Shown: piece after piece, positions 1 to 8,218 of the stretch
How the letters are laid out: each line of letters starts with the position of its first letter
Numbering within the stretch: position 1 is the stretch's first letter
From: Rugamonas fusca
GTDB lineage: Bacteria; Pseudomonadota; Gammaproteobacteria; Burkholderiales; Burkholderiaceae_D
NCBI RefSeq assembly: GCF_014042365.1
Contig: NZ_JACEZS010000025.1
Span: forward strand, 1-64,000
DNA length: 64,000 nt
Direction: 5' to 3'
The notes under the pieces: model-generated
Told to the model about the DNA's origin: nothing
Databases searched by the model: none
The model's input: only the letters and a program-made list of their open reading frames with translations
Translations under genes and position numbers: made by a program

Positions 1-121
1 TTATGCTCCACGCTTCCTTCCCACAGTCAGTTACCCTTCCGCAGTTGCGCTTCACTTCGCTCACTGTGGTCAGCTCGCGGCGGGACTTGCACCCACAGGA
101 GTGCGCCCATGCTGGGCGCAC
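1..121 (-). mobile_element. Group II intron, 5' part (domain I), truncated by window edge
   Basis: Read on the minus strand, the sequence from 121 down to 1 begins GTGCGCCCAGC, has the 5' GTGCG boundary of group II introns, and continues through segments (GTGCAAGTCCCG; GAGCTGACCACAGTGAGCG) that I recognise as domain I of bacterial group II introns. The presumed 5' splice junction at 121/122 lies directly after the T-tract and TTGTTG that follow a Rho-independent terminator. That is the insertion preference known for class IIC introns. The reverse transcriptase ORF and domains V-VI would lie beyond the left edge. The family assignment is from memory of the consensus; the class is inferred from the insertion site. 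Confidence 0.65.
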
Positions 122-124
122 CAA

Positions 125-148
125 CAAAAAAGCCGCACTAGGCGGCTT
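125..148 (-). terminator. Rho-independent terminator of the tRNA operon
   Basis: On the minus strand AAGCCGC and GCGGCTT form a 7-bp stem around a 5-nt loop, followed by TTTTTTG. It lies 66 bp downstream of the last tRNA-Glu and immediately before the group II intron boundary, so the hairpin probably also served as the intron's target. Confidence 0.85.
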
Positions 149-213
149 GATCATTCGAATCGGTGAAACTTGCAGCGCGCGGTTGCCGGCTATGGCAGAC
201 AACTCGCAAAATC

Positions 214-289
214 TGGCGTCCCCAGGGGGATTCGAACCCCCGTACTCACCGTGAAAGGGTGATGTCCTAGGCCTCTAGACGATGGGGAC
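214..289 (-). tRNA. tRNA-Glu (TTC)
   Basis: 76-nt cloverleaf with encoded CCA. The minus strand starts GTCCCCATCGTC, the anticodon loop reads CTTTCAC (anticodon TTC), and the T arm is GGGGGTTCGAATCCCCC. It is identical to the copies at 452-527 and 774-849. It is the last gene of an Ala-Glu array that lies downstream of gltX, the gene for the synthetase that charges tRNA-Glu. Confidence 0.97.
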
Positions 290-312
290 CTGAATTCGTA
301 TTTCTGCGCGAT

Positions 313-388
<76 letters not shown>

Positions 389-451
389 CCGGGCGCAGAA
401 ACTATTTACTACGTTTTACTACTCACTACTTTGACTACCACCAGCATCAGC

Positions 452-527
452 TGGCGTCCCCAGGGGGATTCGAACCCCCGTACTCACCGTGAAAGGGTGA
501 TGTCCTAGGCCTCTAGACGATGGGGAC
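452..527 (-). tRNA. tRNA-Glu (TTC)
   Basis: Second copy of the 76-nt tRNA-Glu with anticodon TTC and encoded CCA, middle unit of the threefold Ala-Glu array. Confidence 0.97.
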
Positions 528-570
528 CAGGAACTGCTCACTACGTAGACCCCATCATTTCCGCACTTAT

Positions 571-646
<76 letters not shown>

Positions 647-663
647 TCTGGTGCAGAAATAAT

Positions 664-685
664 AAAAGCCGCCTGGGCGACTTTT
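664..685 (-). terminator. Terminator-like hairpin inside the tRNA array
   Basis: On the minus strand AAAGTCGCC pairs with GGCGGCTTT, including one G-T pair, followed by TTATTATTT. It resembles the operon-end terminator at 125-148 in sequence (GCGGCTTTT). It sits between the first Ala-Glu pair and the second. It may be a relic of a duplication that copied the terminator, or a weak attenuator. Confidence 0.45.
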
Positions 686-773
686 GTTTTCACTACTTGT
701 TGCTATCCAGCGCAAAGCCAAACATCAAACAATCAGTACAAACAACGTCAACTACAACAACTACTTTACAACT

Positions 774-849
774 TGGCGTCCCCAGGGGGATTCGAACCCC
801 CGTACTCACCGTGAAAGGGTGATGTCCTAGGCCTCTAGACGATGGGGAC
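774..849 (-). tRNA. tRNA-Glu (TTC)
   Basis: Third copy of the 76-nt tRNA-Glu with anticodon TTC and encoded CCA; in transcription order it belongs to the first Ala-Glu pair. Confidence 0.97.
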
Positions 850-905
850 TGCGAACAACCAATACTACTTCTTCAACACGATCAGAACAGACTGCATCCT
901 GATAC

Positions 906-981
<76 letters not shown>

Positions 982-999
982 GTGTGCTGCAGAAGCAAG

Positions 1000-1027
1000 A
1001 TTATAGCAGGGTTATCGTTTTGTGCAA
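1000..1027 (-). promoter_or_regulatory. Sigma-70 promoter of the tRNA operon
   Basis: On the minus strand TTGCAC (1027-1022), a 16-bp spacer and TATAAT (1005-1000) precede the first tRNA-Ala by 18 bp. The -10 box is perfect and the -35 box partial. The array therefore need not depend on read-through from gltX, which ends only 51 bp upstream of the -35 box. Confidence 0.7.
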
Positions 1028-1077
1028 ATACCCTTCTGCAACCTTGCTGGCTTATCTCTTAATTCTCAAAAACAAAT

Positions 1078-2487
1078 TCAGAGAAATTTGGCCAGGCGCG
1101 AGAGAATAACCTCCCGGCCAAAAATTTGCAAGACCGAATCGATCGCCGGTGTTTGCAATTGACCCGTCACGATCAAGCGCAGCGGCATGGCCATCTGCGG
1201 CATCTTCAAACCGTTCGCCGCCAGCACTTCCTTCATCATGGCCGACAAGGCTTCCTTGGTCCACTCCACCGTCTTGCAGCGTTCTGCAAATTGGGCCAGC
1301 GCCGGCTTCACGGCGTCCGTCAGGTGCTGGGCCAACAACGCCGCATCGGGCTTGGGCTCGCGGTAGAACAGCATGGCCGCATCGGCCAGCTCGTTGATGG
1401 TATTGACGCGCTCCTTCATCAGGCCCAGCACCACGGGCAGCGCGGGCGCGCCCTCGAAGTTGGCGCCGTCATCGATCATGTGCGGCATGGCCAGGTCGGC
1501 CAGGCGCTGGTTGTCAGCCTGCTTGATGTAGTGGTTATTCAGCCAGGCCAGCTTCTCGTTGTTGAACTGGGCGGCCGAGCGGGTCAGGTGGTCGAGGTTG
1601 AACCACTCGCAGAACTGCTCCATCGAGAACACTTCGTCGTCGCCGTGACTCCAGCCCAGGCGCGCCAGGTAGTTCAGCATCGCTTCGGGCAGATAGCCTT
1701 GCGCCGGGTAATCCATCACGCTGACCGCGCCGTGGCGCTTGGACAGCTTCTCGCCGTCCGCGCCCAGGATCATCGGCAGGTGACCATACAGCGGCAGCGG
1801 CGCGCCGATCGCGCGCAGGATGTTGATCTGGCGCGGCGTGTTGTTCACGTGGTCGTCGCCACGCAGCACGTGGGTGATGCCCATGTCCCAGTCATCGACC
1901 GCCACGCAGAAGTTATAGGTCGGCGTACCATCCGGGCGCGCGATCACCAGGTCATCCAGCTCCTTGTTGGAGATGGTGATGGTGCCCTTGACCACATCAT
2001 CCCACGTCACGTCGCCATCGAGCGGATTCTTGAAGCGCACCACGGGCTTGCGGTCAGCCGGAATGGCCGGCAGGGTCTTGCCCGGCTCTGGACGCCAGGT
2101 GCCGTCGTAGCGCGGCTTCTCGCCGGCGGCGCGCATACGCTCGCGCATCGCTTCCACTTCTTCGGGCGAGGAATAGCACAGGTAAGCCGTGCCCTCTTTC
2201 AGCATCTGCGCCACCACTTCGCGGTAGCGGTCCATGCGCTGCATCTGGTAGAACGGACCTTCGTCGTGGTTCAGGCCCAGCCACTGCATGCCGTCGATGA
2301 TGGCCTGCACGGCCGCTGGCGTGGAGCGTTCCAGGTCGGTGTCTTCAATGCGCAGCACGAAGGTGCCGCCGAAGTGGCGGGCGAAGGCCCAGGAATACAG
2401 CGCCGTGCGGGCGCCGCCCAGGTGAAGATAGCCGGTGGGGCTGGGAGCGAAACGGGTGCGGACTGGCTTGGCGGGTGCAATGGTCAT
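1078..2487 (-). CDS. gltX: Glutamate--tRNA ligase
   Basis: Class I aminoacyl-tRNA synthetase that attaches glutamate to tRNA-Glu in the cytoplasm. The 469-residue length is typical. The HIGH-type motif is HLGG at residues 22-25 within FAPSPTGYLHLGG, and the KMSKS-type motif is KLSKR at about residue 247, followed by HG. The segment DDLVIARPDGTPTYNF is the conserved glutamate and ATP site region. The C-terminal half is the helical anticodon-binding domain. The ATG at 2487 begins MTIAPAKPVRTRFAPSPTG, where the family normally starts. Three genes for its substrate tRNA-Glu lie directly downstream on the same strand, a linkage that may be functional. Confidence 0.97.
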   Translation of the reverse strand: MTIAPAKPVRTRFAPSPTGYLHLGGARTALYSWAFARHFGGTFVLRIEDTDLERSTPAAVQAIIDGMQWLGLNHDEGPFYQMQRMDRYREVVAQMLKEGTAYLCYSSPEEVEAMRERMRAAGEKPRYDGTWRPEPGKTLPAIPADRKPVVRFKNPLDGDVTWDDVVKGTITISNKELDDLVIARPDGTPTYNFCVAVDDWDMGITHVLRGDDHVNNTPRQINILRAIGAPLPLYGHLPMILGADGEKLSKRHGAVSVMDYPAQGYLPEAMLNYLARLGWSHGDDEVFSMEQFCEWFNLDHLTRSAAQFNNEKLAWLNNHYIKQADNQRLADLAMPHMIDDGANFEGAPALPVVLGLMKERVNTINELADAAMLFYREPKPDAALLAQHLTDAVKPALAQFAERCKTVEWTKEALSAMMKEVLAANGLKMPQMAMPLRLIVTGQLQTPAIDSVLQIFGREVILSRLAKFL

Positions 2488-2580
2488 CGAAGTAAGAAAG
2501 CTGGTGTGTAAAAGAAGCTATTTTACCGCGTTGCCGGGGGATCGCGAACATGGGCCGCATGGCGGCGCGCAGCACCGCCA

Positions 2581-2777
2581 AACCGGTGTCAGGTCTGTCA
2601 TTCGGACAGTCGTCACGCATCTTTGAGATATATCAAGACCTGAGATATACCAAGATGCGCACTTCCGACTCTTAATGCGAAAACTATACGAAACCGCATA
2701 ACACATTCGACGCGACACCTGTTGATCAAACTCAAAGGTGTTATCGCCGTGTCCAATTGACAGACCTGACACCGGTT
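2581..2777. repeat. 197-bp structured element with 28-bp terminal inverted repeats
   Basis: The left end (2581-2608, starting AACCGGTGTCAGGTCTGTCA) and the right end (2750-2777) are inverted copies matching at 26 of 28 positions. The 141-bp interior has smaller nested inversions (GCATCTT with AAGATGC near 2617-2657; ATGCG with CGCAT near 2676-2699) and no plausible ORF. The element fills most of the 304-bp gap between gltX and the DUF4399 gene. It resembles a MITE or a compound REP-like element. The rest of the gap shows no feature I can name. Confidence 0.6.
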
Positions 2778-2791
2778 CAGACGCCCGATGA

Positions 2792-3202
2792 TTACTTGAC
2801 CGTCACCTTGATGCTGTTGCTCAGCGCGGGACCATACGACTGGTGCGCGCCATTGGCAAATTGCAGCGTGAGCGTGTAGCTGCCAGGTGGCAGCTTCACT
2901 TCCGTCTCCGTCTGCCCCTTGCCAAAGTGGAGATGGGTGTCGTCGAATGGCACCGGCTCGCCGGCCTTGATGGCGTCCGCGTTGATCAGCAGGTGATGGT
3001 GCCCCGTATTGGCGCTCATGTCACCCGCCGGTTTCACTTCCATGCCATCCACGCCGAACTTGACCTTGAACGGGCTGCTGACGGTGGCGCCGTCAGCCGG
3101 CTCGACGATCTTGACCGATTGCGCGTCGGCTTGCGCACCAGCGGCCACGCCGGCCATCAGGGTTACCGCAGCCGCCACGCGGCACATCATGCTTGCTTTC
3201 AT
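2792..3202 (-). CDS. DUF4399 domain-containing periplasmic protein
   Basis: A 136-residue exported protein of unknown function. Residues 1-26 form a signal peptide (hydrophobic stretch VAAAVTLMAGVAAGA, cleavage probably after QADA). The mature part has the DUF4399 pattern: VEPADGATVSSPFKVKFGV, then a histidine-rich NTGHHHLLIN segment, DDTHLHFGKGQTE, and PPGSYTLTLQFANGAHQSYGP near the end. These histidines suggest metal or small-ligand binding, but that is inference. The start at 3202 is preferred over the ATG at 3211 because a GGAGA lies 8 nt upstream of it. The gene is 45 bp downstream of apbC on the same strand. Confidence 0.8.
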   Translation of the reverse strand: MKASMMCRVAAAVTLMAGVAAGAQADAQSVKIVEPADGATVSSPFKVKFGVDGMEVKPAGDMSANTGHHHLLINADAIKAGEPVPFDDTHLHFGKGQTETEVKLPPGSYTLTLQFANGAHQSYGPALSNSIKVTVK

Positions 3203-3247
3203 TGTGGGCATCTCCAGGTTAAACCACGGGGTCGAACAACGGCAGCA

Positions 3248-4336
3248 TCAATCGTTCTTGATCACGATGCTGGGGAACTTGCTGGTCATGTCCTTGGCCT
3301 TCTCGGATACCTGCACCGCGATCTTGCGGGCGATATCCTTGTAGATGGCCGCCACCGGACCATCGGGCTCGGCCACCACGGTGGGCTTGCCGGAATCGGT
3401 CTGCTCGCGGATCGCCATGGTCAGCGGCAGCGCGCCGAGGAACTCCACGCCGAAATCCTTGCACATCTTGGCGCCGCCGCCGGAACCGAAAATCTCCTCC
3501 GCATGGCCGCAGTTGGAGCAGATATGGGTGCTCATGTTCTCCACGATGCCCAGGATGGGAATGCCCACCTTCTCGAACATGCGCAAGCCCTTGCGCGCGT
3601 CCAGCAGCGCGATGTCCTGCGGCGTGGTGACGATCACCGCGCCCGTCACCGGCACCTTCTGCGACAGCGTGAGCTGGATATCGCCCGTGCCCGGCGGCAT
3701 GTCGACGATCAGGTAATCGAGGTCGCGCCAGTTGGTCTGCTCCAGCAGCTGCTGCAAGGCTTGGGTGACCATCGGGCCGCGCCACACCATCGGCTCGTCC
3801 GGATCGATCATGAAACCGATCGACGACACCTGCAGGCCGTAGTTCTCCAGCGGCTCCATGGTCTTGCCGTCGCGCGTCTCGGGCCGGCCGCTCACGCCCA
3901 GCATCATCGGTTGCGACGGGCCGTAGATGTCCGCATCGAGCACGCCGACGGACGCGCCTTCGGCCGCCAGCGCCAGCGCCAGGTTGACGGCGGTGGTCGA
4001 CTTGCCCACCCCGCCCTTGCCGGAGGCGACGGCGATGATGTTCTTCACATTGGGCAGCAGCTTCAGGCCCCGTTGCACCGTGTGCGAGATGATCTTCGAT
4101 TGCACGTTGACCGTCACGGCGCCCGCGCCGGGCAGCGCCCGCAGCGCGTCGGCCACGCTGGCGCGGATCGCGTCAAATTGCGATTTGGCCGGGTAGCCCA
4201 GTTCGATATCGACCGAAATGGCGCCGCCGTCCACCTTGACGTTCTTCACGGCCTTGCCGCTGACGAAGTCCTTCGTTGTATTCGGGTCAAGCACTTTTGA
4301 TAATGCCGCTTTGACGTCTTCTGCAGTGATGCTCAT
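3248..4336 (-). CDS. apbC: Iron-sulfur cluster carrier protein ApbC (Mrp/NBP35 family)
   Basis: Cytoplasmic P-loop ATPase that carries 4Fe-4S clusters to apo-proteins. Residues 1-90 are the N-terminal MIP18/DUF59-like domain. The deviant Walker A GKGGVGKST follows at about residue 105, and the ParA/MinD-type ATPase core includes DADIYGPSQP and the Walker B-like DYLIVDMPPGTGD. The paired cysteines in ICSNCG are the cluster-binding CxxC. Length 362 residues is typical. It is divergent from metG, with a 135-bp shared promoter region, an arrangement common in proteobacteria. Confidence 0.95.
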   Translation of the reverse strand: MSITAEDVKAALSKVLDPNTTKDFVSGKAVKNVKVDGGAISVDIELGYPAKSQFDAIRASVADALRALPGAGAVTVNVQSKIISHTVQRGLKLLPNVKNIIAVASGKGGVGKSTTAVNLALALAAEGASVGVLDADIYGPSQPMMLGVSGRPETRDGKTMEPLENYGLQVSSIGFMIDPDEPMVWRGPMVTQALQQLLEQTNWRDLDYLIVDMPPGTGDIQLTLSQKVPVTGAVIVTTPQDIALLDARKGLRMFEKVGIPILGIVENMSTHICSNCGHAEEIFGSGGGAKMCKDFGVEFLGALPLTMAIREQTDSGKPTVVAEPDGPVAAIYKDIARKIAVQVSEKAKDMTSKFPSIVIKND

Positions 4337-4471
4337 GAAAATCTCCGTAAGTGATGCAGCAGTCTAGCGCAAAATAGCCAAAATTACAGGATTGCCCCTG
4401 CCCCGAAAGTGCGCATTCCGCACATCCGCTGTTAAAATGCTTTTTTTATCCACCCACAAAGTGCATCAACC

Positions 4472-6643
4472 ATGACCCGCAAGCTGTTTGTCACCACTGC
4501 CCTGCCTTATGCCAACGCCGCCTTCCACATCGGTCACATGATGGAGTACATCCAGGCCGACATCTGGGTGCGCTTCCAGCGAATGCAGCGCGACGGCGAC
4601 GGCCTGCGCGAGGTGCACTTTGTCGGCGCCGACGACACCCACGGCACCCCGATCATGATCGCGGCAGAAAAGGAAGGCATCACGCCACAGGAATTCGTGG
4701 CCAAGATCGCGGCCGGCCGCGCCCAGTACCTGGACGGCTTCCACATCGCCTTCGATAACTGGTACTCCACCGATTCGCCGGAAAACGTGGAACTGTCGCA
4801 AGGCATCTACCGCAAGCTGCGCGACACGGGCCTGATCGCGACCAAGGTGGTGGACCGCTTCTTCGACCCCGTCAAGGGCATGTTCCTGGCCGACCGCAAC
4901 ATCAAGGGCGAGTGCCCCAAGTGCGGCGCCAAGGACCAGTATGGCGACAACTGCGAAGTGTGCGGCGCGGCCTACCAGCCGACCGAACTGGTGAACCCGT
5001 TCTCCGTCTTCACCGGCTCCACGCCCATCCTCAAGCCGTCCGAACAGTATTTCTTCAAGCTGTCCGACCCGCGCTGCTTCCAGTTCCTGCGCGACTGGCT
5101 CAACACGCCGGGCCGCCTGCAGCCGGAAATGGTCAACAAGGTCAGCGAGTGGCTGGGCGAAGCCGGCGAGAAGCTGGCCGACTGGGACATCTCGCGCGAC
5201 GCGCCCTACTTCGGCATCCCCATCCCTGACGCGCCGGGCAAGTTCTTCTACGTGTGGCTGGACGCGCCCGTGGGCTACCTGGCCAGCCTGAAGAACTACT
5301 GCGAGAAGAAGGGCATGGACTTCAACGCCCTGCTCAACGACCCGGCCACGGAACAGATCCACTTCATCGGCAAGGACATCGTCTCGTTCCACCTGCTGTT
5401 CTGGCCCGCCATGCTCAAGTTCGCCGATCACCCCGTGATCGACAAGCTGAAGGTGAACGTGCACGGCCACCTGACCGTCAACAACGAGAAAATGTCCAAG
5501 TCGCGCGGCACCGGCATCTCGCCGCTGCGCTACCTGAACCTGGGCATGAATCCGGAATGGCTGCGCTACTACATCGCCTTCAAGCTCAATTCGAAGGTGG
5601 AAGACCTGGACTTCACGGGCGAGGACTTCGTGGCCCGCGTGAACTCGGACCTGATCGGCAAATTCGTCAACATCGCCTCGCGCTGCGCCGGCTTCATCAC
5701 CAAGAAGTTCGACGGCAAGCTGGCGGCCTCGCTGTCGGACAACGCGCAAGCGTGGATCAAGCGCGCCCTGGTCACCGAGGCCGGCGCCGAGCGCCAGGCC
5801 AGCATCGCCGCCCACTTCGAGGCGCGCGAATTCGGCAAGGCCCTGCGCGAAATCATGGAAGTGGCCGACATCACCAACCAGTACGTGGACGATAACAAGC
5901 CATGGGTACTGGCCAAGGATGAAGCCAAGCTGGCCGAGCTGCATGACGTGTGCACCACCGCCCTGATCCTGTTCCGCCAGCTGACCATCATGCTGTCGCC
6001 GGTACTGCCGGGCGTGGCCGCCAACGTGCGCAAGTTCCTCAATGATCAACAACTGGTGTGGGCCGACACGGAAGTGTCGACCGGCGCCGTGTGGAACACC
6101 ATGCTGGGCCGCACCATCGGCGCCTACGACCACCTGATGAAGCGCGTCGAGCCGAAGATGATCGACGACCTGTTCGACGCTCCGGCGCAACTGGCCGCTG
6201 GCGTCGCCGCAGGCGTAAGCGCCGCCAAGCCGGAGAAGGCCGCCAAGGCCAAGGCCGCGCCGGCCGTCGCCGTCACCGAAACCGGCATCGAAGTGATCGC
6301 GCCGGAAATCTCGGTCGACGATTTCTTCAAGGTTGACCTGCGCATCGCCAGGATCGTCAACTGCGAACACGTGGAAGGCTCGGACAAGCTGCTGCGCCTG
6401 ACGCTGGACGCCGGCGAAGGCCGCATGCGTAACGTCTTCTCCGGCATCAAGTCCATGTACCAGCCGGAAGACCTGATCGGCAAGCTGACCGTGCTGGTCG
6501 CCAACCTGGCGCCGCGCAAGATGAAGTTCGGCGTGTCCGAAGGCATGGTGATGGCCGCCTCGGCGGTCGACGAGAAGGCCCATCCCGGCATCTACATCCT
6601 CAACCCATGGCCGGGCGCCACGCCGGGCATGCGCATCAGCTAA
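4472..6643 (+). CDS. metG: Methionine--tRNA ligase
   Basis: Class I synthetase charging methionine onto elongator and initiator tRNAs. HIGH is HIGH at residues 19-22, and KMSKS is exact at 340-344. A four-cysteine zinc knuckle (CPKCG...CEVCG) is near residues 148-165, as in the MetG1 type. An Ala/Lys-rich linker leads to a C-terminal tRNA-binding OB-fold domain (about 615-723; ISVDDFFKVDLRIARI) that also mediates dimerisation. Length 723 residues. A TTAAAAT element 38 bp upstream of the ATG is a plausible -10 region. A GNAT gene follows 22 bp downstream and may be co-transcribed. Confidence 0.97.
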   Translation: MTRKLFVTTALPYANAAFHIGHMMEYIQADIWVRFQRMQRDGDGLREVHFVGADDTHGTPIMIAAEKEGITPQEFVAKIAAGRAQYLDGFHIAFDNWYSTDSPENVELSQGIYRKLRDTGLIATKVVDRFFDPVKGMFLADRNIKGECPKCGAKDQYGDNCEVCGAAYQPTELVNPFSVFTGSTPILKPSEQYFFKLSDPRCFQFLRDWLNTPGRLQPEMVNKVSEWLGEAGEKLADWDISRDAPYFGIPIPDAPGKFFYVWLDAPVGYLASLKNYCEKKGMDFNALLNDPATEQIHFIGKDIVSFHLLFWPAMLKFADHPVIDKLKVNVHGHLTVNNEKMSKSRGTGISPLRYLNLGMNPEWLRYYIAFKLNSKVEDLDFTGEDFVARVNSDLIGKFVNIASRCAGFITKKFDGKLAASLSDNAQAWIKRALVTEAGAERQASIAAHFEAREFGKALREIMEVADITNQYVDDNKPWVLAKDEAKLAELHDVCTTALILFRQLTIMLSPVLPGVAANVRKFLNDQQLVWADTEVSTGAVWNTMLGRTIGAYDHLMKRVEPKMIDDLFDAPAQLAAGVAAGVSAAKPEKAAKAKAAPAVAVTETGIEVIAPEISVDDFFKVDLRIARIVNCEHVEGSDKLLRLTLDAGEGRMRNVFSGIKSMYQPEDLIGKLTVLVANLAPRKMKFGVSEGMVMAASAVDEKAHPGIYILNPWPGATPGMRIS

Positions 6644-6665
6644 CGGACGAGAGCCAGGCAGCCGC

Positions 6666-7145
6666 ATGAACATCCTGGTGCGCGAGGCGACGGCCGACGA
6701 TGCAAGACTGATCGCCGAGCTCACGCGCGCCGCGTGGGCCGGCAAGGTCAGCGTCACCTCCAGCGGCCACCGCGAAACCGCCGTCCTCGTCACGCAGCAC
6801 CTGCGCGACGGCGGCGGTTTTGTTTTGCTGGTCGATGATGTGCCGGTCGGCTCCGTGCGCTGGCTGCCGCTGGACGCGGAGCCGGACGTGTGGGAAGTGG
6901 CGCGCATGGGCGTGCTGCCCGGCCACCGGGGCCAGCACCTGTCGCAACACTTGCTGGAAGCGGTGATCCACCACGCGCTGGCGGCCGGCGTGGATGAGGT
7001 GCGGCTGGCCGTGCGCAGCGACCAGCCCAAGCTGATCGACTTCTACACGGCCTTCGAATTCGAGCTGGCCGAAGAGCTGGAATATTCGCACGCCAACCCG
7101 CTGGAACCGGCGCCTGTCGTCATGCGCCGCCTGCTGCGCCGCTAG
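6666..7145 (+). CDS. GNAT family N-acetyltransferase
   Basis: A 159-residue single-domain acetyltransferase. The core fold is recognisable: VREATADDARLIAELTRAAW at the start, then WEVARMGVLPGHRGQHLSQHLLEAVIHHA, where the R-x-x-G-x-x-L pattern forms the acetyl-CoA pyrophosphate loop, and a C-terminal DFYTAFEFELAEELEY segment. The substrate cannot be told from sequence. It lies 22 bp after metG on the same strand and ends just before a REP palindrome that may act as its terminator. Confidence 0.8.
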   Translation: MNILVREATADDARLIAELTRAAWAGKVSVTSSGHRETAVLVTQHLRDGGGFVLLVDDVPVGSVRWLPLDAEPDVWEVARMGVLPGHRGQHLSQHLLEAVIHHALAAGVDEVRLAVRSDQPKLIDFYTAFEFELAEELEYSHANPLEPAPVVMRRLLRR

Positions 7146-7153
7146 AAGAAATT

Positions 7154-7201
7154 GGGGACGTAACACGGTTTTTCCGCATGGGAAAACCGTGTTACGTCCC
7201 C
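7154..7201. repeat. REP-type palindrome
   Basis: GGGGACGTAACACGGTTTTT (7154-7173) is mirrored by AAAACCGTGTTACGTCCCC (7183-7201) around a short loop, with flanking A/T tracts. The same arms recur around the RAYT transposase at 13.3-14.2 kb. It lies between the convergent GNAT and psiF genes and could terminate transcription from both sides. Confidence 0.85.
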
Positions 7202-7218
7202 GATTTTGCTTGGGGGGA

Positions 7219-7530
7219 TTACTTGCCGGAGCTCAGGCACTTCTTCATGAAGGCCTTGCGCTCGTCGCCTTTCATCGCGCCCGCGTCGGCATTGCAAGTC
7301 TTCATCTTGCTCTGCTGGGTCACCGGACCGGCGGGCGCGGCGGGCTTGTTGCTCAGGCATTCCTTCATGAACGCCTTGCGCTCATCGCCTTTTTTGCCGG
7401 CAGCGTCGGCGTTGCAAGTGGCCATCTTGGTCTGCTGGGCCGTCTTGGGTGCGGACGCGGCTTCAGGCGCGGCAGCGAAGGCGGCGGTCGACACCAGGGC
7501 GGCGAAACATACGGCGATCATCTTTTTCAT
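7219..7530 (-). CDS. PsiF family protein with two PsiF repeats
   Basis: Small 103-residue exported protein. Residues 1-19 are a signal peptide (MKKMIAVCFAALVSTAAFA). Two tandem PsiF repeats follow, each with the pattern QxKMxTCNADAxxxKGDERKAFMKxCLS; each has two cysteines that could form a disulfide. E. coli psiF is induced by phosphate starvation and its molecular role is unknown. The two repeats are about 105 bp apart and very similar at the DNA level, pointing to internal duplication. It has its own start region and is convergent with the GNAT gene. Confidence 0.85.
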   Translation of the reverse strand: MKKMIAVCFAALVSTAAFAAAPEAASAPKTAQQTKMATCNADAAGKKGDERKAFMKECLSNKPAAPAGPVTQQSKMKTCNADAGAMKGDERKAFMKKCLSSGK

Positions 7531-7604
7531 AAAAATTTCCTTTTTTCTTGAATTGAATTAACTTCACACTGCACCCGCCACACGGCGCACGGGGCGCCAC
7601 GTGG

Positions 7605-8021
7605 TCATCCCAACCATCTGCCCGCCAGCATGCTCAAGCCTTGGGACAGCAAGCCGCCTTCCGGCAACTGGCCGCCCGGACTCAGCTGGTCGATCAGCTG
7701 CGGCAGCAACTGCGCCAGGCCATTGGCCGCATGCTCCGGTTCCACCCCGGCCTGCTGCGCCACCTGCGCCAGGTGGCCCGCGCCGAGCGCCTCGGCCAGC
7801 TGGCTGGCGGACACGGGCAGATTGGCTCCCGTCCCTATCCACGACGCCACGTGCTCGCCCAGGCCGCTGGCCTTGAGCTGCTCCAGCAGCGCGGGCACGC
7901 CGCCCGCGTTATCGATCATGGTCATCACGCCAGCGATCAGCGTGCCCTGCGGCGCCCCATCCTGGCCTGGTCCACCGGCCGCCGCCGCGACCTGTCCCAC
8001 CAGCTGATCCAGCAATCCCAT
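7605..8021 (-). CDS. YidB family protein (DUF937)
   Basis: About 138 residues. The family hallmarks are present: MGLLDQLVGQV at the N-terminus, GVPALLEQLKASGLGEHVASWIGTGANLPVSASQLAEALG in the centre, and LLPQLIDQLSPGGQLPEGG in the C-terminal third. YidB homologues have no established function. The second of two adjacent ATG codons (8021) is chosen because AGGAG lies 6 nt upstream of it; the first (8024) leaves only 3 nt. Confidence 0.85.
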   Translation of the reverse strand: MGLLDQLVGQVAAAAGGPGQDGAPQGTLIAGVMTMIDNAGGVPALLEQLKASGLGEHVASWIGTGANLPVSASQLAEALGAGHLAQVAQQAGVEPEHAANGLAQLLPQLIDQLSPGGQLPEGGLLSQGLSMLAGRWLG

Positions 8022-8218
8022 CATGTTCTCCTGAAAAAGCGTTGCGCGAAAAGTGAGCGATATGTCGCCATGTCAATCTTGCGGCATATGAACATGTTAC
8101 TGTAAATGGCTGAGCTGGCAATACCGATTTTCTACCGTGCCGGCCCCGTGCGCCACGGGCAGGTGAATTGCGCTAGATTGGCCATATCGCGCATGCCGGC
8201 CGTTTGAGGAGAAAAACG

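Noticed and set aside
4466..7030. An 854-codon open frame on the minus strand opposite metG and the GNAT gene
   Set aside because: It is the antisense reading of two well-supported genes in high-GC DNA. Its product is low-complexity (His/Gly/Ala/Val-rich) with no recognisable domain.
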